Part shown: piece after piece, positions 11,788-22,700 of the stretch
Numbering within the stretch: the stretch's first letter is position 1
Layout: each line of letters starts with the position of its first letter
Origin: Phoenix dactylifera
Taxonomy: Eukaryota > Streptophyta > Magnoliopsida > Arecales > Arecaceae
NCBI RefSeq assembly: GCF_009389715.1
Contig: NC_052395.1
Span: 2,604,001 to 2,668,000 of the forward strand
Direction: 5' to 3'
Length of the DNA: 64,000 bases
Notes under the pieces: generated by a model
Databases searched by the model: none
Told to the model about the DNA's origin: nothing
The model's input: the letters and a program-made list of their open reading frames with translations, nothing else
Translations under genes and position numbers: made by a program

Positions 11788-12441
11788 TGGGGGGCAAAAT
11801 GGATTGTCTTATTTTTCGGCATAAGTCACCTAATTTTGGCCAAGCCGAGTTCAGAAGGCCGATCTCAGAAGGCCCACCCCAGAAGGCCGAGCTCAGAAGG
11901 CCAACCTCAGAAGATCGAGCTCAGGAGGCCGAGCCTAAAAGGCCGACCTCAAAACGTCGACCTCGTCGTCCACATGCTGCGGCCATGCCCTGCAGCAACC
12001 TCACCGCACCATGCTTTGCTTGCTGGCCAAGCCACGACATATCAACCAGGGCCCATGCCCTGCTTTCCCAACCATACCCTGCTATGACTGTCAACGCCTT
12101 ACCACTCACAATGACGGACTGCATCGTGCGCCACAAGCAAGCTCTGGCTGTGCGCCATCCCCACTCATGATTGGAACGGACCATACCTCCGCCACCTGGA
12201 CGCCCCTACAGGGACTATAAATAGCTCCGTCAGGTAACGCCTAAGGAACTTTTTTTTGGCTGGACCAACTATATCCACTCTAACTTGAGCGTCGGAGGGC
12301 ACTCACCGGAATTCCATCGGTTAGGCTTTGTGCAGGTTCGCTGCCACCCAGGAGGTGGCCCCCGTCCTCTCGTTCCACACTCCAGCGGCTCATCCGACTC
12401 CTCCGGCGTGGTCACCCTCAGGCCAGATTTGAACCACAACA
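11788..12441 (+). repeat. 3' LTR of the gypsy element
   Basis: This starts TGGGGGGCAAAATGG and ends TTTGAACCACAACA, and is homologous to 8278-8903. The purine-rich AAGGGGCAAACAA immediately upstream is a plausible polypurine tract. A TATA box (TATAAATA) lies at 12216-12223. The copy is slightly longer than the 5' LTR and has extra copies of the AAGGCCGA subrepeat. Confidence 0.9.
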
Positions 12442-13096
12442 AATAACAAAAGATACAATACTTGCATATAATACTAATGAGTCTTTTCTAGTGATACAAA
12501 TTGATACCCTAGTCAAAATAGACACCTTGATATTAATAATAAAACTTGTTTGGAACTGTTATTGCTGGAAATCGGATCCGGAGGTGATCGCGAACTATGA
12601 GGAGGACCTTCTGCCGCAGGCGGTGGCGGATGGTTGTTTTCGGCAAACCTGCAAGAAGCCCAGGCCAGGGGATCCGGCGAAAGCCCTCTCATGCTTAAGT
12701 CGGAGAGGGTTTGTAGATATTTTAATTGAGAAATTTTTTTGTCCAGTGGTAGAAATCCCTCTCTCCCCGAAGTTCCCCCCTCTTTATAGGAGGGGGTGTG
12801 GCGGTTATTCGCAATCGGATGTGATTGCACAAATCTAGGATTAAATAAATTACCTTAGATGGCACGGAATTTCAAGCTAGCTGGCAATCGGTTGAGATTG
12901 CAAGTATTCAAATTTGACAGCTATTGTGGCGAAGACTGCGGAATTTGATCCTGAATATGAAGGATTTGGTGACCCCTTCTTTATGCAGACACTCCGATTT
13001 AGAGATCGATTTGACTTTCGGTGGAGTTGGGGTTGGTCTCAGCTTCTGACTAGGTCTTTCTTGGCCTCGAGGTCAATCAAGCTTTGCTTAGTCTAG

Positions 13097-13216
13097 ACCG
13101 AGATCACGCTCGCCAAGATCATGCTTACCGAGATCACATTCGCCGAGACCATGCTTACGGAGATCACGTTCGTCGAGACCATGCTTATTAAGATCACGTT
13201 CGCCGAGGCTAGGCTT
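13097..13216. repeat. Four tandem copies of a 30-bp unit
   Basis: The consensus is close to ACCGAGATCACGTTC followed by GCCGAGACCATGCTT, in four consecutive copies (13097, 13127, 13157, 13187). The last copy is the most diverged. Each unit is itself an imperfect doubling of 15 bp. Confidence 0.85.
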
Positions 13217-13750
13217 ACTATCGGATTTGGGTGTTTTAACCCTATGCATTGGGTGATCCACTTTTCCCCCCATCACTACCCCCTAACTTGCAAGTTCGAG
13301 CCGTTTTCGAGCTCGGGCGAAGGAAGTAGCTAGTTCTGTCACATTGACGAGATTAGGCGGTTTCAAATTATTTTGTCGTTTCGAAAGAAGAGGAAGAGGC
13401 ACTTTTGGGTGTTTTTAATGAAGGCACCAGGCGGCAGTTTTTTCGAGACGGTTTTGAGCTGCGGCTTCATAATGGGGCTCCAGTGCTCGAAGAGACGGCT
13501 GCCACTATTCCGCTTTTAAGGCGGCGATTCAGGTTGATATGCCGGACTGATTTCCGAGGCCGGCACGTGAAGCTGCGGCACCGAAGAAGAAGGTATCCCC
13601 AGCTCGACACCACCGCCGAATCATCGGAGGAAACATCATAGCTCCGTTCCAGAGCTAGGTAAGTCTTTGATCTCTTTCACCCTTCTATTATTCATGCCCT
13701 ATTCGATTGGATCTAGCCTAACCGGGAATCAAAACAAAAAAGAAAGAAAT

Positions 13751-13792
13751 ATATCAGAAGAAGAAGAAGAAGAAGAAGAGGAGGAAGAGTGG
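13751..13792. repeat. AAG microsatellite
   Basis: An (AGA)n run of eight or so triplets is followed by GGAGGAAGAG. It has no coding context. Confidence 0.8.
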
Positions 13793-13974
13793 GGAAGGGG
13801 GAAAAACTAACTTGGTTATGGCCGATGTCTTGGCACCATCACGATCGGCCACAGCCATGACCACAATCAGTCATGACGAAGGTTCTCCTCTCTCTGCCTT
13901 TTCCTCAACCTCTGATTTCCATTTCTTTCTACCTACTTCCGCCTATATGGTCGTAAATTACAACGCCTCCGCGC

Positions 13975-14406
13975 TAAGCTTTACTTGCCGACCAACAATA
14001 ATCAAGAACAACGTCATACCGCTCCAGCCATACCCTACTACGACTGTCAACGCCCTACCGTTCACAAGAACGGACTGCACCGTGCGCTTCAAGTAAGCTC
14101 TAGCCGTGCGCCATCTGGCTTGAAGCCATCTCTTCTCATGATGAGAATGGGCCATACCTCCACCACCTGGGTACCTCTACAGGGACTATAAATAGCCCCA
14201 TCAAGTAACACCTAAGGAACTTTTGGAATCTATCTAAAAGAATCCACTCTAACTTGAGCGTCGGAGGACCCTCACCGGAACCACCAGTGAAGCTTTGTGC
14301 AGGTACGCCGTCGCGTGGGAGGTGGTTCGTCTTCTTCTTCGACATTCTGGTAGCTCTCTCGGCTCCTCCAGCGTGGTCACCCTCGGGCCAAATTTGAACC
14401 ACAACA
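13975..14406 (+). repeat. Third, partial LTR of a related gypsy element
   Basis: From about 13975 to 14406 the sequence aligns with the right two thirds of the two LTRs above, including GGGACTATAAATAGCCCC, CTCTAACTTGAGCGTCGGAGG and the terminal TTTGAACCACAACA. It is clearly more diverged from both than they are from each other. The left end is lost, and no primer-binding-site-like sequence follows, so it is a 3' LTR or truncated solo LTR. Confidence 0.75.
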
Positions 14407-15575
14407 ATGGGTAATGACCAATGCTTTTTTGAGTGCACAGCGGTTGTTCAAGATGGGTAAATGCTAAAATTATGGCCATAGTATTTTAATTTTAGGCATA
14501 TATATTAGATCAAGCTGATAGAATAATCGACAAGATTAGCTTTTAATGGAAGATATAAGCTAAACATATTACTCTAAAATAAAAAAAAAAAACATAAGCT
14601 ACGTGGAAGGACTTTATTATGAAGTTATAGGATGATTTAACTATTTTTCTATCCATCGTGACTTTAAAATGGCAAGGAATCACACAATGCATTCTTTAAT
14701 CCCAGTTCAATATATATGATATAAGCTGCTATAGAAGTTTAAGTTGGATTGAGTCTAAAGATATCATCTAAGCAATTCATTTGTGTAACAATTACAAAAA
14801 TATTGCACACATAAAGATGCTTGTTGTACATTTAGTTGTAGAGAAAAATTATCATGAAATTATTTTATTTTTTAGGGAAATCTAGTTTCTTTGTTTGCTT
14901 ATTTCAACAGAAATTTGACGAAGCTAGAGAGGTTATGTTTTGGATAATTAAAAACATTTTTATTTTTTTTATAAATTTTCTTGCAATAAACATAAAACAA
15001 ACAAAATATTGCAGCAAGCTCCATCCAACGACTATTATAATTTATTTTGTTTATTGTTATTTACTCATACTTGTTAGAGATACATATGACTTATTTTAAA
15101 AGAGAAAGAATTGTATTGGCAATGGCAACTCTCTAGAAAAAAATGGATGTATCTTATCGATAGCCTCATGAAAGAAAGAGGAGAAGAGAAATAGCAATGT
15201 GATTAGCAAGGAATCACGGTCTTATGGTTTTATATTTAGTACAATCTTTTAGAGGTTCATAAAAATTGATGATGCCAGGTACAAAATGATTCGAGCAATT
15301 TATTTGCAATTTTTTTTGGCAATTGTTTCTAACATAAGTATTATTACAAATAATTTTTCCTATAGCATTTCAACATTAAGTTAGTAAAATAAGATATTGC
15401 TTCTGACTCGAAGCATTCTTGCAGATAATTCCTATAACAATTCTAATTTTAATTTACTAAGAAGATAACTCACAAAGAAACCGGTGCATATTATTCATGT
15501 CATGTGGGAATTTATATGCAAAAGTATTTACTAAAGGTGATGTTGAGACAAATAACAACTTGGAGAACTTTACGG
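14407..15575. other. AT-rich intergenic DNA
   Basis: I see no gene, tRNA or complete transposon here. Confidence 0.6.
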
Positions 15576-16580
15576 GGGCGTTTGGTAACCCTAATAGGAT
15601 CACCACGGTGATTTAAGATCCTCGGTGATCTGAATGCTGAGGTGATTTGATATCCAGTGATCTAAGATCAATGTATTTGGCAGGCTATGGTCCAGTGATT
15701 AAAAATCCCCAGGTATCCATGAGTGACTTGTTTGATATGGTACAGAGATCCAAAATCACCGACCACATAATACCACAAATACTCCTGATATATCTTAGAT
15801 TGTTTTTTTATATGTTTTTAATTCTCATGAATCAAAAATGTAAATCAATATGCTAATTTCTATAACAGCTCCATAATTTTGTCACATATTCTACTTTTAG
15901 TAACCCTTATGATATATTTATTAATCATATAAAATATATTATAATAAAATATTAATATATTTATCAATATATTAATTATTAATATATTCTATAAAAATAT
16001 ATTTATTACTCCTAGAAATTATTAATCTTATAAAAATATGTTATTTTTCATTATAGAATTAATATTTTTATTTATACTTATAATAGATTTTTAATACTAA
16101 TAACTAATTTGATTAGAAAAATAAGGTAAATAAGAGTAATATATTAAATATTTTTATTATATAAATATAAAATATAATAATATATTTCTATTATAATTTA
16201 AAATTATCCTCCAATAATAATAATATGATTAGTAATATATTATAATATAATATATATCATTAATATAATATATAATATCAATATAATAATATATATATAT
16301 ATATAATATTGATATAATATATTGATGGTATATTGATATATCAATTTTTGTGCTAAATTGAGAGGTATTTTTGTCTTTAACTTTCAATCCAGGATCACTG
16401 TTCTGAGATGGTTTTAGATTTCCGACCTCAAGAACGGATATCCCATCACTAGGTTGATCGGTAATTTAAAGAGTGAAGATGATTTAAAATTACCGTTATA
16501 TAGAATTACCGTGGTGCAATCAAATATGGTGATCTCGTCGCCTCTGCCCACATCATCAAATCACCTCATACCAAACGCCC
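15576..16580. mobile_element. AT-rich non-autonomous DNA transposon with inverted ends
   Basis: The left end reads GGGCGTTTGGTA and the right end reads TACCAAACGCCC, its exact inverse. Similarity continues inward: GAGGTGATTTGAT occurs near the left end and its inverse ATCAAATCACCTC lies at the right end. The centre (15890-16340) is almost pure A+T. There is no transposase. The superfamily is not settled because I could not read a clean target duplication. Confidence 0.7.
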
Positions 16581-16635
16581 TTATTATTTTATTCCGACCT
16601 GTCCCCGTCCTCTGCAATCCACGCGAATCCCTCGG

Positions 16636-16683
16636 TTTATAAGGACCGTCTAAAACCCTAACGCCCTGGAGCCAAAACCCTAA
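16636..16683 (+). promoter_or_regulatory. Core promoter of the NAT10 gene: TATA box and two telo-boxes
   Basis: TTTATAA lies at 16636-16642. AAACCCTAA telo-boxes lie at 16653-16661 and 16675-16683, upstream of the ATG at 16765. Telo-boxes are known to be enriched in promoters of plant ribosomal-protein and ribosome-biogenesis genes, which fits the product. They may sit in the 5' UTR, since the transcription start is not known. Confidence 0.65.
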
Positions 16684-16764
16684 CACCTGAGAGCGGAGAG
16701 GAATAAATATAAAAACAAACCCTTTCTTGATCTCCTCCTCCCGTTCCTGTTCCTTCGTTTGACG

Positions 16765-19700
16765 ATGAGGAAGAAGGTGGACGACCGCATCCGAACGCTA
16801 ATCGAGAATGGCGTCAAGCTCAGGCATCGCTCCATGTTCGTTATCGTCGGCGACAAGTCTCGAGACCAGGTCTCCTCTTCCTCTTCCTCCGCATGATTTG
16901 TCCAACTCAGGGCATTCTTTTGTCTTTTTTTCTCGAGATTTTTTCTACCAATCTTTCTCTATAGCAAATGACTCGATCTTTTCAAGATTTTCTTGAAGCT
17001 GGATTCTTGGATCGTTGACTGAAGGGGGGCGGGTTTAATTTGAGCTGCGTAGGTGCTTGTTCTTTTTTCGGACACAATTAGAGAATCGTTTTTAAGTGAT
17101 CAAGAAAGTTTTTAATTTTGATTCGTTCGGGGATGAGAAAGGAGGAGTATTATATGAAAGAATGAAGAAAAGGAAACTGGATTCTTGAATGACATTATTT
17201 TTGAGACAACGTGTAGCTTTTATTCTGGTGTATTTGCGTCCCTATCTCTATAATGCACCATGATGATGTTTGTTGTTGCTTATAGATTGTGAATCTCCAT
17301 TACATGCTGAGCAAGGCGGTTGTGAAATCTCGACCAACTGTATTGTGGTGCTATAAGGAGAAGCTTGAGCTCAGCAGGTGCGTGCCTTACCTCTCAATCT
17401 TTTTTTTTTTTTATCTTTTTTAATTTTTTCATTCTTCTTCTTCTTTTTGTATGTGGCTGTGCTCGAATTCATTTGTGGCCCTTTGTTTAATATTTTAAAT
17501 GTAAATTATGGCACCATGACATTGATTTTTTTTAAAATATTTTGCATAATGGAGAAGGGTATGTTCCATCATCCTATTTATAGTCACATGCACTCCTCCC
17601 TACATAGATGGGAGGGTTACTAAAGAATAACACAGGCTAGAAAATCTTTTTTTTTTTTTGCCCATCCCAGTTTTTTTTGGGACTTGACAAAGCAATACAA
17701 GGTATCTGATAGCTAGGGCTTCTCGGATTGAGACTGGATTCTCTCAGGCCAGGCCCCAGAGCAAATTGGGTGAACAATTAACAATTCACAATCAACCATA
17801 AGTCTTCTATTATTAACTTCATTTTGGGCTCTCTAATTTGGTTTCTCTATGAACTTTTGACCTGTCTTATTGTTGTTCAATGCTTTGCAAATACTATTCC
17901 CAATATTTCATTATGTTGGTTCCTTCAGTTAATATTTCAGCCTAAAGTTGCGTTTTCTTACTTTATCCAAAACTCTTCAAAAATTAGGGAAAAACATAAT
18001 TATGGACTAGCTTATCATAAGCAGAAAATATGGATTCATAGAAGGGAAAGTAGTATCTGGATCTTTTTGACAGCACTCTTTAACTTCTCATTCCTAGCAT
18101 AGTGAGGTGGATGTGAACCAATTAAAAGCATCATTAATGCATCTTTTTGATCAAGAGCATACCCGTAAAGAAAGGGAGGCCACTATGCAAGTGCACCATC
18201 CTCCTTGTGGTAAGCACCGAGCAAGCATTAGTTGGTGCTTGAGGTGGTAGGAACTGTAGTTGCATTCCAAAGGCAATTTGACATATGAGCTTTACGTTTT
18301 TCCTTGTAATAGCCTCCATGAAATACTCTAGAACATATTGCACTTATTTGTAAGTTCTCATCTCTTCTCATTTCTTGAGATCGCCTTTCTGGATCCAACT
18401 GTTACTATCATAGAATATCTTTTGCTAATATTACAAATGGATCTTGTTATCTCAGTCACAGGAAAAAACGTGCAAAACAAATAAAGAAGTTGATGCAGAG
18501 GGGTTTGCTGGATCCTGAGAAAGTGGATCCTTTTACACTTTTTGTTGAAAGCGGAAATATAACATATTGCTTGTATAAAGATTCAGAAAGAATTCTTGGA
18601 AATACATTTGGCATGTGCATATTGCAGGTATGCTGTCCTACACCATCAATTTTACTTGGTTGATGCCATAGTCAGTATAATTCCTCCACCTTTTGCATGT
18701 ATTTGTTGATAGCAAAGACTCTGATGCTAATTTCTAGGATTTTGAGGCATTGACACCTAATCTCCTAGCAAGAACTATTGAGACAGTAGAGGGTGGTGGA
18801 CTCATAATCCTGTTGCTACGTTCCCTTTCCTCTCTTACCAGTCTCCACACCATGGTTATGGTAAGTTTGTCCCCCCTACCATGCTAACTTTCAATTTTTA
18901 CCAGCTAAATGACATATGGCATGATTCTTGTTTTATATCTGATGCTCAGATGGAGCTATATCAATCTCTCAGCTAGTTTGTCATAACATTGCATCTCTAA
19001 TTGATGCCTAGAGATCAACAAATGTCTTCATTTTATTTATATTGCCTTATGTTTTGTAGCCTCTATTAGTACCAATCCTATGTGCACTTGGGACTAATCT
19101 TCCATCTTGCTCGATTATCCCAACTTGAATTTAGTCTCTAAAGATTCTTCATGGAGTGCATATTAGCCAATATTTAATTGGTGTAAGAAAGCTGTCCATT
19201 GCACACTTAAAATACATCTGAATGTTGAAATCATTATTGCATCCGTTGTTTGTCACTGCAGCGAGACCTTTACCAATACATAAAGTGAAAAGATTCTAGT
19301 AATTTTGAATTGCAAAGCAGGATGGCCCATGATATGAGATGGGACTAGGCATAGCTTCTTGATGAACTATAAATTCATTTTCTTATCACTCTATTATTCC
19401 AAGACATTTAACCATACATGACAACCTCTGATCACCTGTGCCATCCATCCTAGTATATTTACTATCAATACGAACATAGATCCACTAGCTCAGATTCAAT
19501 CCAAACCCTAGACTTTCTTATACTTTCTGAAAGTAACTTCTTGCTACCCATTTGCCAATCACCAAAATTAATTGTTGCCATTTCTGTGTGCACCAAGTGC
19601 TTGCAAGTTTATTTGGTCCCACCAAGTTCCAATTTTAGTGTCTAAAATTTTGACCTAGTTGAAGCATTGAACTCTTTTCTTTCAGTTTTTTTGTTGGCTG

Positions 19701-22700
19701 CGTTTTGTCTTAAATGAAAAAATACACTTTCACAAGTGTGGATCTCAGTGGAGTTTAGCTTTAGGGAGGAAAAGAGAAACCCAATACCGTGATTGGCATC
19801 TTGTATTTTTTATTTTACTTTGAGTTGTTGTAACCATAATAAAAAATTGTGGGTTGCAATTGCGTATATCATTTAAGATGGCATTAGCCCTCAGTCACTT
19901 AAATGTTAAGTCTGTGCATGTTTGCTGGTTTCAGGATGTGCATGAAAGGTTTCGAACAGAGTCTCATTCTCATGCTGCTTCACGGTTCAACGAAAGGTTC
20001 TTGTTATCTATTGGGTCATGTAAAGCATGTGTTGTAATGGATGATGAGCTTAACATTTTACCAATATCATCACATATAAGATCAATCGAACCTGTATCAG
20101 TCATGGAGGTATAGTTCCCCTGAATCTCTATTTATATTATGTTATGATATTTTGTTATGCAGTGAAATTTGTAAAACATCTTGAACATTTTGGATGATAC
20201 TTCAAACTTTCAAGCAGAATATGTTGCATTTTTCTTATATGTGAATTCTTTGATAAAGAATTATATATGACAATTAATCGATATTTTTTGATCATGTGAA
20301 AATGTTTACTTCTTGAAGTTTTCTTTATCAAGTGCATGCGTTCTTATACTTTCCCTGTATTCTAAAGGACACAGAGGGGCTATCAGAAAAGGAGCGGGAG
20401 TTAAAGACTCTGAAAGAACAGTTTCATGATGATTTTCCTGTTGGTCCTTTGATTGGCAAATGTTGTACGATGGACCAGGTACATGTTGCAAATCTATCTA
20501 AATTTCTCTCTTAAATTTTTGTGCTCTCACTCTGCAATGGAACAACCACAACTATTTCCTAACTCAGATGATAAATCATTCTATTACAACCTAGGGAAAA
20601 GCTGTCATTACATTTCTTGATGCAATTCTGGACAAGGCACTTCGAAGCACCGTAGCCTTAATTGCTGCTCGTGGGCGAGGGAAATCGGCTGCTCTAGGTC
20701 TTGCTGTTGCTGGGGCTGTTGCTGCAGGGTTATCTAATCAATACTACACCCTTCCGTGGTTCTATTTTCACCTCTTCCCTCAGTTTATTAGATTCTAAAC
20801 TTTGCTTTTTTTTTTCTTTAGGTATTCAAATATTTTTGTCACTGCACCGAGTCCTGAGAACCTTAAGACTTTATTTGAGTTTGTTTGCAAAGGAATAAAT
20901 GCATTGGAATATAAGGTTTGTACTACCACTCTTTTCCAAGCAGTTTATGAGTATATTACCCTTGATTCCTTGGTCATCATGTTGCATTCAGATGATCTAA
21001 ATCATCAATCACGCCTGCAAAGATATTCAGCAACACATCGATAAGTCATGCGATCTTACCTTATCTCTTGTTCCAGTTAAATGATATGTCCCTTTACATA
21101 TAAATAATATGTTAGTGTTTTGTGGTTATAAAAAGGTCTCTTCATCATGGTTTGAATGATGATTAGTGGTAAATATTAGAAGCCTTCCTCATTAGTATTG
21201 TGAACTGTGCAGCTAGAGGATAATTCCGGCCATATTTATTTGACATGATAATTTGTTTTGATCAAAGTTGTAGAACTATTGCTCTTACCCCTACACAAAA
21301 CCACACAGACAAGCAGGAAAAAAGGAATCTTTTTAGTTTTCTAGATCATGCCATCATTACTTTCAGAACATTTTCCAAGTAAATGTTGATATTGCTATGT
21401 AGCATACCAGTAATTTTAATATTTATATTGAAAATTTTGTAATTTGTAGGAGCATTTACATTATGATGTGTTGAAGAGTGCTGACCCAGATTTGAAGAAA
21501 GCAACAGTTCAGATAAATGTCTACAAGCAGCATCGCCAGACGATTCAGGTAAGTGAACTTTGGCTTTTGACTCGCTTCATTGATTTTGTATTAATTGGTT
21601 AAATAAATAAAAATGGTTTATGCAGTAATTTAAGTGGATTGATGGCCATGGTGGGAGAATTTTTTTTAAGATGGACCTTCTAAAAATTTCCATATAACCA
21701 TGGGTTTTGCTTGTTCTTTTCTAATTGTGAGGGAGGAAACTTGAGTCCTATAATTTTGTAAATACCTCATTAGTTCATGGTGAACTATACAGAATACAGA
21801 TAAAAATTACTCTGGTGCACATGAGCTTGATTTGTTTCTATTTCATAGACACAGAAGTTATCTGTATTCTAAGTGGGAAAATGAAGGTGGAGATGGGACT
21901 GTGGAAATTGTTTTTTAGTTGTCTCTCACTAGACTGGAGAAATATACTATTCTTGGAACCATGGACAAGTAATATGTGGAGTTGTGAGCACCTCAAGTAC
22001 CATAAGTAGTATATTACTTTATAATGTTCACGAATTGTTTTTGTACTTGTTTTATAAAATCATATTTAATTCATTTTGCTTACAATATCATTATTACCTT
22101 TTTTTATTTTTTAAATGTTCTACAATGTGTCATAAGTGTTCAAATGCATGTAAATCCCTATATCTGTTAAAGTAGCATTGCTTGTATAATTACTTAGATA
22201 ATTTGGCTTTATACTTAATAACTTTTCCCAAATTTTATTGTTTACTTTAGTACTTCTAAATCAAGAATCTATCCTATAATAAAGCCAGCGACTTAGTTTC
22301 TCTTTGATAAGCCTATTTTCACTTTTGGATAAATATTCATTAATTAGAATGGTCAATTTTACAAGCCTGGTAGTATCATTCTTGTCTAAAAACTTTTTCT
22401 TATTGGCAGTATCTAAAGCCACACGACCATGGAAAGCTTTCTCAAGTCGAGCTCCTAGTTATTGATGAAGCTGCAGCTATTCCATTACCCATTGTGAAAT
22501 CATTGCTTGGACCTTATTTGGTCTTCCTGTCATCCACCGTCAATGGGTATGATATGTTTATGGTATTTCTTTTGTCATACATGCCCATATATGGAGTCCC
22601 AAACTTCCAAAAACTAACAGTGCTTTTGAAAATAGTTGGCATACTCAGCATTGCTAGGAGGACTGACTGTTTGCGCAATTTTATCGATATGCATATTCAT

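Larger units (their letters stand above)
8278..12441 (+). mobile_element. Decayed Ty3/gypsy LTR retrotransposon (Tat/Ogre-like), largely deleted pol
   Basis: Two direct LTRs (8278-8903 and 11788-12441) begin with TG and end with CA. They flank 2.9 kb that carries, in order, a primer-binding-site candidate, broken gag, a protease remnant and the tail of RNase H. Reverse transcriptase and integrase are missing. The CCHC-like knuckle CHFHRDGDHDTEDC is typical of gag in the Tat/Ogre branch of plant gypsy elements. The bases next to the two LTRs (ATTGA on the left, AATAA on the right) are not an exact target duplication. The element cannot encode its own transposition. Confidence 0.88.
12442..13974. 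other. Unresolved retroelement-like DNA, no gene
   Basis: This stretch is richer in GC than the DNA to its right and has features often seen in gypsy LTRs. These include a CTTTATAGGAGGGGG segment near 12782, the phrase TTCGAGCTCGGGCGAAGG near 13306 and the 30-bp tandem repeat listed separately. I could not find paired LTR ends. None of the short open frames has a recognisable domain. Confidence 0.4.

Noticed and set aside
11522..12220. Several overlapping 70-130 codon frames
   Set aside because: They arise from GC-rich subrepeats of the 3' LTR and have no retroviral or host protein features.
13097..13216. Could the regular 30-bp array be a CRISPR array?
   Set aside because: The units are directly abutting with no unique spacers, in plant nuclear DNA.
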